The position numbers were made by a program, and so were the translations under genes. DNA of 64,000 nt, from NCBI GenBank assembly GCA_019347575.1, contig JAHWKY010000009.1, forward strand, positions 84,976 through 148,975, in the 5' to 3' direction. This document shows, piece after piece, positions 25,245-33,637 of this stretch. Positions within the stretch are counted from its first letter, which is position 1. Each line of letters begins with the position of its first letter. The stretch comes from Actinomycetota bacterium (GTDB taxonomy: Bacteria > Actinomycetota > Nitriliruptoria > Nitriliruptorales > Nitriliruptoraceae). The notes beneath the pieces are model-generated. The model did no database searches. It was not told where the DNA came from and worked only from the letters and a program-made list of their open reading frames with translations.

Positions 25245-26047
25245 GACGCCGCTGGTGACGGTGCCTCGGTGGCGTCGGTCCCGTCGGGCGCGGGCGCGGT
25301 GGGAGCCTCGGTGGCGGGGGCGGTCGGAACCGGTTCCGTCGGTATCACCGGAGGTGCGAACCGTTCTGCCGGGTCCTGTGTCGGGCCGGTCACGGGTGGC
25401 AGGATCGGAGCGACCGGAGGCGCCCCCGGGTCACCTCCCTGGAGCCCGACGAGGGCTCGCGTCGCCTGATCGAGCATGGCCTCGGCCATCGCGCGCAACC
25501 GGGACGCCTCGACGAGCAGCTCGTTGCGTGCCACCCCCTCGTGTGCGGCAGCCGCCCCGAGGACCTCGATCGCCTGGCTCGTCAGCCGCAACGCGTCCAG
25601 GTACAGCGCGTGCACCGCCGCCCCCTCAGCCGGCACCTCGACGGCCTCGAGGCGTGTCAGGGCGTCGTTGATGGCCATCGACCACGCCTCGTGGTTGTCG
25701 ATTATCGGCGTGACGTCGTCGGCCAGGGTGCCCTGCTCCACCAGCCCGGCCACCGCGGGGCGGTCGGCCGTTCCCACCGTCCAGACCGCGTTCCCCTCGT
25801 TGGCGATCGGCACGACCTGCTCGGTGATGACCTCAGCCGCTGCTTCGTTCGGCGAGTCGCTGGCCAGCCCAACACCGATACCGAGGCCGATCAGCACGGC
25901 GATGACGACGTACGCGAGGATGGCGGGGAGACCACGCCAGGGGGGTCCCGCGGCAGCCCGCCGCTCGGCCCGTTCACGTTTCGCGAAGAGCCGCTCCTGC
26001 ACGTGGGGGGGGACCCTCCCGGGGCGCGGACCACGGGTGTCGCTCAA
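25241..26047 (-). CDS. Single-pass membrane protein with Pro/Ala/Thr-rich tail, unknown function
   Basis: The start is TTG at 26047, whose bases overlap the tatC stop (TTGA). A basic cytoplasmic N-terminus (SDTRGPRPGR...RLFAKRERAERR) leads to one membrane helix at about 48-66 (AILAYVVIAVLIGLGIGVGL). A predicted outside domain, mostly helical, spans about 70-205 (VITEQVVPIANEGNAVWTVG, LDALRLTSQAIEVLGAAAA). The last 60 residues are low-complexity Pro, Ala, Thr and Glu. I do not recognise the family. Its place between tatC and helY, with overlaps on both sides, says it is co-expressed with the Tat export genes. Confidence 0.8.
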   Translation of the reverse strand: MSDTRGPRPGRVPPHVQERLFAKRERAERRAAAGPPWRGLPAILAYVVIAVLIGLGIGVGLASDSPNEAAAEVITEQVVPIANEGNAVWTVGTADRPAVAGLVEQGTLADDVTPIIDNHEAWSMAINDALTRLEAVEVPAEGAAVHALYLDALRLTSQAIEVLGAAAAHEGVARNELLVEASRLRAMAEAMLDQATRALVGLQGGDPGAPPVAPILPPVTGPTQDPAERFAPPVIPTEPVPTAPATEAPTAPAPDGTDATEAPSPAAS

Positions 26048-26817
26048 GCGCGCTTCCTCCTGCTCCGGTCGATGAGCCAGGCAGCCAGGATAGAGCTCTC
26101 GTAGAACAGAGCCATCGGCACGGCCATGAACAGCAGGGTGATGGCGTCCGTGGTGGGCGTCACCAGAGCCGCGACGACGACGTTGAGGACCAGCGCGTAC
26201 GGCCGGAACCGACGGAGCTGGGTCGCGTTCACGACGCCCACGAGCGCCAGCAAGATCAGCGCGAGCGGCAGCTCGAACACCAGCCCGAACGCGATGGCCG
26301 TGGTGAGCAGGAAGGAGATGTAGGCGTCGGCGGTGAGCAGGGGTGCGATGCCCTCGCCGCCGAACCCGAGCAGGATCTCGAGGCCCTTCGGGATGATGAG
26401 GTAGGCGAAGGCGATCCCGGCGGCGAACATGACCTGGCTGCCGACCACGAAGGGCAGCGCGTAGCGTCGCTCCCGCGTCGTGAGTCCCGGCGTGATGAAA
26501 CGCCACAGCTGGTAGAAGATCACCGGACCCGTCACGAACGCTCCGAAGAGCAGCGACACCTTGATGCGTACCGAGAACGGCTCGAGTGCCCGGTTCGCGA
26601 CCAGAGCACAGCCGCCGTCGGCGCCCGTCGGTCGGAAGGACGAGGGGATGTCGCAGTACGGAGCGATGAGGAACTCGAGCAGGTCGGGGAAGACCACGTA
26701 ACCGACGATCGCGCCCCCCACGAGGGCGAGCGCGATGCGTACGAGTCGGGTCCGCAGTTCGGCGAGGTGCTCCGTGAGGGTCATCTCGCCGGACGTGCCC
26801 GCCTGCCCTGCGGTCAC
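26044..26817 (-). CDS. tatC: Sec-independent protein translocase TatC
   Basis: The 257-residue protein has the TatC layout with six membrane helices. The cytoplasmic N-terminus MTLTEHLAELRTRL holds the conserved HLxELRxR that recognises twin-arginine signals. FYQLWRFITPGLTTRERRYALPF is the second signature loop, and the essential Glu lies in VFELPL. It is the receptor of the Tat pathway and works with TatA, encoded just upstream (GTGA overlap at 26814-26817). A cysteine-containing loop (PYCDIPS...GGCAL) between helices 1 and 2 is longer than usual. Confidence 0.97.
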   Translation of the reverse strand: MTAGQAGTSGEMTLTEHLAELRTRLVRIALALVGGAIVGYVVFPDLLEFLIAPYCDIPSSFRPTGADGGCALVANRALEPFSVRIKVSLLFGAFVTGPVIFYQLWRFITPGLTTRERRYALPFVVGSQVMFAAGIAFAYLIIPKGLEILLGFGGEGIAPLLTADAYISFLLTTAIAFGLVFELPLALILLALVGVVNATQLRRFRPYALVLNVVVAALVTPTTDAITLLFMAVPMALFYESSILAAWLIDRSRRKRA

Positions 26818-26999
26818 GCCTCCGGGTCGGCCTTGGAGGCGCCCTCGGCCTCCTCCTCCTCCTCCTCCTCGGTGGCCTTGCGGAACTCCTTGATGCTCTT
26901 GCCCATGGAGGAGGCGAGGTCAGGGAGCTTCTTCGCACCGAACAGGAACACGATCACCACGAGGACGATGATCAGCTCGGGGGCACCGAAACCGCCCAT
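26814..26999 (-). CDS. tatA: Sec-independent protein translocase TatA
   Basis: The 61-residue protein has the TatA form: MGGFGAPELIIVLVVIVFLFGAKKLPDLASSMGKSIKEFRKA, that is, a short transmembrane helix, the FGxKKLP hinge and an amphipathic helix, followed by an acidic tail with seven glutamates in a row. It polymerises to form the Tat pore. ATG at 26999 behind GAGGTGA is preferred over the upstream codon at 27020. Confidence 0.95.
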   Translation of the reverse strand: MGGFGAPELIIVLVVIVFLFGAKKLPDLASSMGKSIKEFRKATEEEEEEEAEGASKADPEA

Positions 27000-27083
27000 G
27001 GTCACCTCGATCTGCCGCACGATGCGGCTGCTCGTCGGAACGCCGAGTGTACTGTGGGGTGCGGCTCAGCCGGGCACGCGCAG

Positions 27084-27341
27084 TCAGTCCGCGGACGAGG
27101 CGGTGCTCGATCCGCCGTCGTTGAGCGCCCGACCCGCCTCGCTGACCTGCTCGAGGCGTCGCTGGGTCTCCTCCGCCGCGGTGGAGAGTTCCGCCAGGTG
27201 GGGGTCGAGTTCCTGCTGGACCTTGCTGAGGCCCGCCATCAGGTGCTTCACCTGGACCACGACGAGTGCGATCGCCACGACCAGCACGCTGACGCTGATG
27301 ATCGACGCGACGATGACCACGACGAGTGCTGGGGTCGCCAC
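27084..27341 (-). CDS. Small membrane protein, DUF948-like
   Basis: The 85 residues comprise one N-terminal membrane helix (TPALVVVIVASIISVSVLVVAIALVVV), a helical polar region (VKHLMAGLSKVQQELDPHLAELSTAAEETQRRLEQV) and a short Ser/Ala/Asp tail. The plan resembles the DUF948 family of small actinobacterial and Gram-positive membrane proteins of unknown role; the match is by pattern only. The start is GTG at 27341. It is the first gene before tatA and may belong to the same operon. Confidence 0.7.
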   Translation of the reverse strand: MATPALVVVIVASIISVSVLVVAIALVVVQVKHLMAGLSKVQQELDPHLAELSTAAEETQRRLEQVSEAGRALNDGGSSTASSAD

Positions 27342-27420
27342 GGGGCCCTCCCCGGCTAGCTCTGGCGGATGTTGGCGGTCAGTGTACGTGCTGACCCAGT
27401 GCGATCCGGAGCGTGCGGAG

Positions 27421-27451
27421 GGCCTATCGACGGCGCGGCTGCGCCGTCGCC
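27421..27451. repeat. Hairpin repeat, copy 1 (31 bp)
   Basis: This copy is identical over 31 bp to 27531-27561, 110 bp away. It contains CGACGGCGC-GGCT-GCGCCGTCG, a perfect 9-bp stem with a four-base loop. Lying downstream of the zinc-ribbon gene, it probably acts as a terminator. Confidence 0.8.
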
Positions 27452-27502
27452 CCATGATGGAGGAGCCCACGGGTCCGCATGCGATCGGAGCCGTCGAGAC
27501 CG

Positions 27503-27509
27503 CGCTCTC
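27503..27509 (-). other. Left-hand arm region between the duplicated hairpins
   Basis: Between the two hairpin copies there is a further inverted repeat, GTCGAGA...TCTCGAC (about 27493-27512), so the 140 bp after the zinc-ribbon gene hold three potential hairpins in a row. Confidence 0.35.
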
Positions 27510-27530
27510 GACGGCGGGAGCGTTGCGAAG

Positions 27531-27561
27531 GGCCTATCGACGGCGCGGCTGCGCCGTCGCC
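27531..27561. repeat. Hairpin repeat, copy 2 (31 bp), overlapping a gene end
   Basis: This is the second copy of the 31-bp hairpin. It covers the last codons and the stop of the zinc-ribbon gene, so it encodes that protein's C-terminal AQPRRR. The bases before both copies are also similar (GGAGCGT...GCG), which suggests a duplicated unit of about 45 bp. Confidence 0.8.
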
Positions 27562-27935
27562 AAAGTGACGAACCAGTCGTCGCGTTGCAACAGCAGGTGC
27601 AGGTCGAGCAGATCGTCGTACCCGAACGCGGGGCCGGTGGGCGGATCCTCCGGGTGGGCGGGATGGGGCGCGGGCGTCCCGTGGGCGTCGTCGCTGGTGA
27701 TGTTGACCGGGACCCCACCCGTTGCGAGCAGACGTGCGATCCGCTCATCCGCTGGCTTGACGATGTGGCCGGTGCAGGCCGGGCACGCGAACGTGTAGCT
27801 GCTGCCGGCCGCGACCTCCCCCGCCTCGCTGCGCACGACGTGGAGCGCGATGTCCTGTGGACGCAGATCGATGTCACCACAGGACGGGCAGTTGGCACGG
27901 ATGCGGGTCAATTCGAGGTCCTCCCATGCGCTCAC
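27534..27935 (-). CDS. Small zinc-ribbon protein of unknown function
   Basis: The 133-residue protein has two cysteine pairs, CPSC near residue 15 and CPAC near residue 51, with an intervening basic/acidic stretch (DIALHVVRSEAGEVAAGSSYTFA), as in a zinc ribbon. A proline-rich linker follows (HGTPAPHPAHPEDPPTGP), then a helical segment (YDDLLDLHLLLQRDDWFVTLA). I do not recognise the family. The start is GTG at 27935. It is divergent from the histidine kinase, so a regulatory relation is possible. Its last residues come from a hairpin repeat. Confidence 0.7.
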   Translation of the reverse strand: MSAWEDLELTRIRANCPSCGDIDLRPQDIALHVVRSEAGEVAAGSSYTFACPACTGHIVKPADERIARLLATGGVPVNITSDDAHGTPAPHPAHPEDPPTGPAFGYDDLLDLHLLLQRDDWFVTLATAQPRRR

Positions 27936-28095
27936 TACCAGTAGTCGGTCACGTACGCTTCGTACTTGACGGTCCAGGTCCCCGAACCGCGGGAACCACC
28001 TGACCGGACTAGTGCACCGGTCGGCACCGGTGACGGGTCGGGTGCGTGGGATGGGGTGACGTGACACCCTGCGGGGACGGCGGCGGAGGTGAGCG

Positions 28096-30243
28096 GTGGC
28101 GTTCGGACGGCGGGGGCGGGACGCGGCTGACATCGCCGAGTTCGAGGGACAGGAGCTGGCCGGGTTGGTCGTCGCCGCTCGGGCGATCAACGAGGCTGGC
28201 GATCTCGACGCCACCCTGTCCACGATCCTCGACCGCGCCCTCGAGTTGCTCGATGCCGACGAGGGGTCGGTGATGCTCTTCACCGGCGACCGCAACCAGC
28301 TGCGGATCCACGCCGCGAGCGGCCTACCCGACCACATCGTCGAGAGCACCCAGGTGGAGCTGGGCCAGGGCATATCCGGCAACGTGGCGGCAACCGGCAC
28401 GCCGTTGTTGCTCGGAACCGATGTCGCCGTCGAGCGCTACTCGCCGTCCGACCACCGCAGCAGGCTGCGCAGCGCCGTCTGCGTTCCGCTGCGTACCCGG
28501 GGGCGCATCGAGGGTGTGCTCAACCTCGCTCTGCGCCGAGGTGGATCCAGCCAACGCGAGGAGTTCGCCGAACCCGACCTGGAGCTGGCGACGCTGCTCG
28601 CCGAGTTCGCGGCGGCGGCCGTACACAACGGCCAGCTCTACGCCCAGGCCCGGCGCCGCGGTGATGACATGGCGACGCTGTTCGAGGCGAGTCACGCGCT
28701 CTCGTCCGCCATCGAGGTCGAGGACGTCTGTGCCGCCATACTGGACGCGGTCGAGGAGTTGATCGCGACCCGTGCCGGGTTCGTCTGTGCACTACCCGAG
28801 GAGGGAACCGGCCCCGAGGCAAGTCGCTACCGGGGGCTGCCGCGCGGACGCATCGTGGCCGCGATGCGCAAGGAAGGGTTCATCGAACTTCTCCGGGGCT
28901 CGAGGGTCCGGGTCGTCGACGACCTCGCCACCGATCCGGTGCTCAACACGCTCGTCGGCGACGGCACCCCGAAGGTCGGCGTCATCGCTCCCCTCGTCGG
29001 CGGAGGTTCCACGCGCGGCCTCTTGGTCTCGCTCCTCGAGGAGCCTCCGACGGATCCGCAGATCCGGATGCTGGCCACCTACGTCCACCACGCCGCGCTC
29101 GCCCTCGGCAAGGCGTTGCTCCTCCGCAGCGTGCGGACGAAGGAGGACGAGGTCACCTCGCTGGCGGCGTCCGTGCCGAACCCGATCATCATCACGGACG
29201 GCGCCGGGCGGCTGCTGGCCGTCAACCCCGCCGCGTCGGAACTGTTCGGTCTCAACTCGGAGTTCGACGCAGGGACGCCGGTGAGCGGCAAGCTGCGGTC
29301 GCAGGAACTCGAGGATCTCATCCTCGCGGAACACGCTTCGCGTGCGGACGTCACGCTCCTGACACCGCAACCGCGCACCTTCCGTGCGCGGGCCACGCCG
29401 GTGCGACCCGGACACGGTCCAGCAGGAGCCCGGATCCTGACACTGGAGGACATCACGTCCGAGAAGGAGATGGAGCAGATGAAGGCCGACTTCGTCGCCG
29501 TGATCGGCCACGAGCTGAGGACGCCCCTCACCTTGATCAAGGGCTACACGGGGACGTTGGCCAAGCGCGCGGACAAGCTCAGTCCCGAAGCGCGGTCGAA
29601 GGCGCTCGAGAGCATCCACCACCACACCGTGCGGCTCGAACGTCTCGTCGAGGATCTGCTCCTCGTCTCCCGGGTCGAGCGCCACCGACTGCCGCTGTTC
29701 ATCGAGCGACGTGACATCATCGCCGCGGTCGAGGAGGTCGTCGCTGCGGTCCGGCACGACCCCGCCGGGCGCGACATCCGCTTCGAGCCTCCTCAGGCGG
29801 AGTTCACGATGCTGTTCGACGTCACGAAGGTCGAGCAGGTGCTGCACCATCTCCTGGACAACGCACTCAAGTTCTCCGAACCCGGCGAGCAGGTCGAGGT
29901 CGAGATCGACCTGAACGAGGATGACATCGAGGTCCGCATCCGCGACCGAGGTGTCGGCATCTTCAGCGGTGACGTGCCACGCCTGTTCGATCGCTTCCAG
30001 CAGCTCGACGGCACCGCGACGCGGGGCGCAGGCGGTACGGGGATCGGTCTGTACATCTGCCGGACGCTGGTCGAGGCGCACGGAGGCCGGATCGGCGTTC
30101 GCTCAGCGCTCGGGCGTGGGTCGACGTTCTGGTTCTCGTTGCCGACCGTCCCGCCCGAAGGCGGCGACGGAAAGCCGGAACGGGACGAGCAGCCCGTCAT
30201 CGATCCCCGGGTGGCGGCGTTGACCGATCAGCCGCCGGCGTAG
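28096..30243 (+). CDS. Sensor histidine kinase with two GAF domains and a PAS domain (orphan)
   Basis: The 715-residue protein has no membrane helix. A first GAF domain covers about 20-175 (LDATLSTILDRALELLDADEGSVML, GISGNVAATGTPLL) and a second about 190-350. A PAS domain covers about 355-455 (VPNPIIITDGAGRLLAVNPAASELF). HisKA follows with phospho-acceptor His472 in VIGHELRTPLTLIKG. The ATPase domain has N box HHLLDNALKFSE, G1 RDRGVGI and G2 GGTGIGLYIC. It is a cytoplasmic sensor whose ligand is unknown. No response regulator is encoded nearby. It overlaps pafC at the 3' ends by 16 bases. Confidence 0.93.
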   Translation: MAFGRRGRDAADIAEFEGQELAGLVVAARAINEAGDLDATLSTILDRALELLDADEGSVMLFTGDRNQLRIHAASGLPDHIVESTQVELGQGISGNVAATGTPLLLGTDVAVERYSPSDHRSRLRSAVCVPLRTRGRIEGVLNLALRRGGSSQREEFAEPDLELATLLAEFAAAAVHNGQLYAQARRRGDDMATLFEASHALSSAIEVEDVCAAILDAVEELIATRAGFVCALPEEGTGPEASRYRGLPRGRIVAAMRKEGFIELLRGSRVRVVDDLATDPVLNTLVGDGTPKVGVIAPLVGGGSTRGLLVSLLEEPPTDPQIRMLATYVHHAALALGKALLLRSVRTKEDEVTSLAASVPNPIIITDGAGRLLAVNPAASELFGLNSEFDAGTPVSGKLRSQELEDLILAEHASRADVTLLTPQPRTFRARATPVRPGHGPAGARILTLEDITSEKEMEQMKADFVAVIGHELRTPLTLIKGYTGTLAKRADKLSPEARSKALESIHHHTVRLERLVEDLLLVSRVERHRLPLFIERRDIIAAVEEVVAAVRHDPAGRDIRFEPPQAEFTMLFDVTKVEQVLHHLLDNALKFSEPGEQVEVEIDLNEDDIEVRIRDRGVGIFSGDVPRLFDRFQQLDGTATRGAGGTGIGLYICRTLVEAHGGRIGVRSALGRGSTFWFSLPTVPPEGGDGKPERDEQPVIDPRVAALTDQPPA

Positions 30244-31166
30244 CGAGCGATCGCGCGGCGAGCCGCGTCGCGCACCTCGTCCGCCAGCTCCGATGGCTCG
30301 ATGACGCGGGCCCCGACCCCGGCGGACAGCAGGAGCCGCCGGAGCCACGCGGTCGCAGGGGTGTGCAGCACGACCCGGAGCCGTCCCTCCCCCAACTCGA
30401 CGATCTCGGTCGGCTCGACCGCCTCGGCGACCCACCGCGCGCCGGGCACGAGTTCGAGTTCGATCCGCAGGTCGGCTTCGCCGGGCTCGTAGGCGGGCTC
30501 GGGCAATCCCTTCGCGGGCGGTCGTCTCGTCCGCGGCTGTTCCGTCACCGCCACCTCGACCATGCGGTCGAGTCGGAAGGTGCGGGGAGCGGCCCGATCG
30601 ACGTCGTACGCCTGCAGGTACCAGTGTCCGTCACGGACGAGGAGTTGCCACGGGTCGACCGTTCGGTCGCCCTCGGCCTCGTCGGCGCGACGGTGGTAGC
30701 GGAAGGTCACCTGCCGGTCCTGGTCGATCGCCTCCCGCAGCGGCGCGGTCCAGACGGCGCCCTCCTCGGCGAGGTGGACGGCCGCTTCTCCGCCGATGCC
30801 CGTGGTCGCCCGGACCTTGTCGAGCGCCGACCGCAGCGACGGCGCCTCGTCGGGCAGAGCCGCGAGGACCGCCTCGCCGGCGAGCACGAGCAGCAGGGCT
30901 TCGGCCGCGGTCAAGCGCATCGGTGCCTTGAGCTCATCGGCCATGCGCACCGCGATCTCGTCACCGAAGATGTCGGCCTCGATCAGCGCGCCGCCTCCGA
31001 GGCCGGGCAGGCCGCAGAAGTTCAGCATGCCCACCCACCGCTCGATGGTGCCGTGGGGCACCCCGAACGTGGCTTCCGCGTCCGCGACGGTCGCACCGGG
31101 ATGCGCGAGCACCCACGGCACGAAGGCCAGCATCCCGAGGGCATCGTCGGAGGCTCGTGGACTCAC
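30228..31166 (-). CDS. pafC: WYL-domain transcriptional regulator PafC
   Basis: The 312-residue protein has an N-terminal winged-helix-like region (SDDALGMLAFVPWVLAHPGATVADAEATFGV), the WYL domain at about 145-220 (QVTFRYHRRADEAEGDRTVDPWQLLVRDGHWYLQAYD) and a WCX C-terminal region. PafB and PafC form a heterodimer that controls the RecA-independent DNA damage response in Actinobacteria and lies in the proteasome locus. The start (31166) overlaps the pafB stop by four bases. WYL domains sense nucleic acid ligands; in this family single-stranded DNA is proposed. Confidence 0.93.
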   Translation of the reverse strand: MSPRASDDALGMLAFVPWVLAHPGATVADAEATFGVPHGTIERWVGMLNFCGLPGLGGGALIEADIFGDEIAVRMADELKAPMRLTAAEALLLVLAGEAVLAALPDEAPSLRSALDKVRATTGIGGEAAVHLAEEGAVWTAPLREAIDQDRQVTFRYHRRADEAEGDRTVDPWQLLVRDGHWYLQAYDVDRAAPRTFRLDRMVEVAVTEQPRTRRPPAKGLPEPAYEPGEADLRIELELVPGARWVAEAVEPTEIVELGEGRLRVVLHTPATAWLRRLLLSAGVGARVIEPSELADEVRDAARRAIARYAGG

Positions 31167-32098
31167 GACTCCACCCCCGCGACGGCGCGCAGGTGGGACA
31201 CCACCCGCTCACGCACCTCGATGGGTTCGATCACCTCGGCCTCGTCACCGAGCCCGACGATCCACGACACGGTGCGCGTGATCGGCGCATCGGTGATGGC
31301 CACGACCGTCCAGTCGTCGTCACGCGTCTCGATCGTGCGTCCACCGCGTGCCTCGGCCTCCCAGGCGACGCGTGGGGCGAGGGCGATGGTGACATCCTGG
31401 TGCTCGCGATCCGGACCCTCCAGGTGCGTGGACACGTCGAGACCCTCGGGGATCGAGTAGGCCTCCACCTCGCCACCTGGGGTCACGTCGCTGATGAGAC
31501 GATCCAACCGGAACGCCCGGACGTCGTCCCGGTCGTGGTCCCGACCGACGAGGTACCAGTGGCCCCGACGCGCGACGACGGCGTAGGGATCGACGGTCCG
31601 CTGCGAGTCCTCCCCCGTCGCGGTGCGGTAGGCGAAGGTGACGGGGCGGTGCTCGCGCAGAGCGGGGGCGATCTGATCGATCGCGTTGAGCCCGAGGCTG
31701 ACGCGAGCCTGAGGCGCCGCCCCGTCGCTACCGGGATCCGGGGCGCGTGCGGCCAGCTTCGCGTAGGCGAGTCGTGCGCGCTCCTCTCCCGTCATCTGCA
31801 ACGCGACCGCGAGCGCGGTGATCTCCTCGGCGGTCAGGCTGATGGGGGGCAGCTCGTACGCGCGGTGGTCGATGATGTAGCCCAGCTCTCCACCGAGCGC
31901 ATCGGTGTCGCGGGTCTCGACGGGGATGCCGAGTGAACGCAGATCGTCCTTGTCGCGCTCGAACTGACGCCGCGCCGACTCCGGATCTTCCTGCTGGTAC
32001 GCGTGGATCGCGTCCTTGATCCACGCGAACGTCACCGGCCGACGCACCTCCTTCAGGGCGATGACCAGGTTGACCAGGCGTTCGGACTTCTCCGTCAC
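31163..32098 (-). CDS. pafB: WYL-domain transcriptional regulator PafB
   Basis: The protein opens with a DeoR-like winged helix (KSERLVNLVIALKEVRRPVTFAWIKDAI, ARRQFERDKDDLRSLGIPVE), followed by the WYL domain (PVTFAYRTATGEDSQRTVDPYAVVARRGHWYLVGRD) and the WCX extension. With PafC it activates DNA-repair genes after damage. GTG at 32098 stands seven bases after TAGCCT with no ribosome-binding site between, so the transcript is probably leaderless. A palindromic repeat (32137-32174) separates it from pafA. Confidence 0.95.
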   Translation of the reverse strand: MTEKSERLVNLVIALKEVRRPVTFAWIKDAIHAYQQEDPESARRQFERDKDDLRSLGIPVETRDTDALGGELGYIIDHRAYELPPISLTAEEITALAVALQMTGEERARLAYAKLAARAPDPGSDGAAPQARVSLGLNAIDQIAPALREHRPVTFAYRTATGEDSQRTVDPYAVVARRGHWYLVGRDHDRDDVRAFRLDRLISDVTPGGEVEAYSIPEGLDVSTHLEGPDREHQDVTIALAPRVAWEAEARGGRTIETRDDDWTVVAITDAPITRTVSWIVGLGDEAEVIEPIEVRERVVSHLRAVAGVES

Positions 32099-32105
32099 GC
32101 CCCGG

Positions 32106-32111
32106 AGGCTA
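32106..32111 (-). promoter_or_regulatory. -10 box of a probable leaderless promoter (pafB)
   Basis: On the minus strand TAGCCT ends seven bases before the pafB GTG. The same hexamer and spacing occur before the ferredoxin gene at 41574. pafB and pafC can thus be expressed apart from the proteasome genes. Confidence 0.55.
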
Positions 32112-32136
32112 CTTCCTGCGGCTGCGCCCGATCCGC

Positions 32137-32174
32137 GCTGGTGGATCGCAACCCTGAGGATGCGATGTACCAGC
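32137..32174. repeat. Palindromic repeat, copy X
   Basis: GCTGGT pairs with ACCAGC at the outside, followed by an ATCGCA/TGCGAT inner stem and a CC/GG top, with mismatches at the same two stem positions as in copy Y (41984-42024). Copy X resembles the reverse complement of copy Y. It lies between pafA and pafB. Confidence 0.7.
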
Positions 32175-32191
32175 ATCGATGCGCGGAACGG

Positions 32192-33556
32192 TCACATCGA
32201 GGCGATCAGCTTGTCCACGCGCTCGTCGTCGTACTTGAACGGGTCCTTGCACAACACGGTGCGTTGCGCCTGGTCGTTGAGCTTGAGATGCACCCAGTCG
32301 ACGGTGTAGTCGCGCCGGCGTGCCTTGGCGTGCCGGATGAACCGCCCTCGCAGCGCCGCACGCGTCGTCGCCGGCGGTTCCTCCTTGGCGTGCTCGATCT
32401 CCTCGTCGGTGAGCAGCCGATCGACCCGCCCCTGACGCTCGAGCAGGTAGTACAGGCCCCGGCCGCGCGCGACGTTGTGGTACGCGAGGTCGAGCATCGC
32501 GATGCGGGGATGTGCCAGAGGCAGGTCGTGACGCGTGCGGTAGGCCTCGATGAGCTGGTACTTGGCTACCCAGTCCAGCTCGCGTGAGAGCCGGGTCGGG
32601 TCCACACGGAGCGTCTCGATGACGTAGCGCCAGCGAGCGAGGACGTCCTTGGCGTACTCGTCGCCGGGGTACTGGGACTGGATGAAGCGTTCCACGCGCT
32701 CGAGGTACGCCTCCTGGATCTCCAGCGCGCTCATCTCACGTCCCGTGGACAGACGGACGCGACGTCTTCCGGTCAGGTCGTGGCTCACCTCGCGGATGGA
32801 ACGGATCGGGTTCTCGAGCGTCAGGTCGCGGATGACCGCCTGTTCCTCGAGCATCCGCAGGACCAGGTCGGTGGTAGCGATCTTGAGGTACGAGGCGACC
32901 TCGCTCATGTTCGAGTCGCCGACGATGACGTGGAGGCGCCGGAACCGCTCGGCGTCGGCGTGAGGCTCGTCGCGGGTGTTGATGATCGGTCGCGAGCGCG
33001 TCGTGGCCGAGGACACGCCCTCCCAGATGTGCTCGGCGCGTTGCGCGAGGCTGAAGATCGCCCCGCGGGGGGTGTGCAGGACCTTCCCCGCCCCGGCGAA
33101 CACCTGGCGGGTGACGAGGAACGGGATCAGCGCATCGGCGAGCCGCTGGAACTCCCCCACACGCGCGACCAGGTAGTTCTCGTGACAGCCGTAGCTGTTA
33201 CCGGCGGAGTCGGTGTTGTTCTTGAACAGCGAGATCTCGCCCGCGATCCCCTCCTCGTGCAGTCGGCGTTCCGCCGAGGCGACGAGATCCTCGAGGATGC
33301 GCTCGCCGGCGCGGTCGTGGATGACGGCTTGCCGCGGCGAGTCGCACTCGGGTGTCGCGTACTCGGGATGGCTGCCGACGTCGAGGTACAGCCGCGCCCC
33401 GTTCTCGAGGAACACGTTGGACGATCGACCCCACGACACGACCCGCCGGAACAGGTAGCGGGCGACTTCGTCGGGACTGAGTCGCCGTTGGCCTCGGAAC
33501 GTGCACGTGACTCCGTACTCGTTCTCGACCCCGAAGATGCGCCGTTCCACGTTCAC
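32192..33556 (-). CDS. pafA: Pup--protein ligase PafA
   Basis: The 454-residue protein has the PafA/Dop glutamine-synthetase-like fold: the opening [14 protein letters not shown] places the catalytic base region, followed by [53 protein letters not shown] and [16 protein letters not shown]. It lacks the insertion typical of Dop. PafA attaches deamidated Pup (ending in Glu) to lysines of target proteins, using ATP. It lies downstream of prcB, prcA and a zincin-like gene. Both the length and the ATG at 33556 are typical. Confidence 0.97.
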   Translation of the reverse strand: MNVERRIFGVENEYGVTCTFRGQRRLSPDEVARYLFRRVVSWGRSSNVFLENGARLYLDVGSHPEYATPECDSPRQAVIHDRAGERILEDLVASAERRLHEEGIAGEISLFKNNTDSAGNSYGCHENYLVARVGEFQRLADALIPFLVTRQVFAGAGKVLHTPRGAIFSLAQRAEHIWEGVSSATTRSRPIINTRDEPHADAERFRRLHVIVGDSNMSEVASYLKIATTDLVLRMLEEQAVIRDLTLENPIRSIREVSHDLTGRRRVRLSTGREMSALEIQEAYLERVERFIQSQYPGDEYAKDVLARWRYVIETLRVDPTRLSRELDWVAKYQLIEAYRTRHDLPLAHPRIAMLDLAYHNVARGRGLYYLLERQGRVDRLLTDEEIEHAKEEPPATTRAALRGRFIRHAKARRRDYTVDWVHLKLNDQAQRTVLCKDPFKYDDERVDKLIASM

Positions 33557-33637
33557 CTGCTCGCTGCGCCGGGGCGCCGTGAACCCGACGCCGATGACCA
33601 GGATGGCACGTTGCGCGCCGATCCGCGCGGACCCGGC

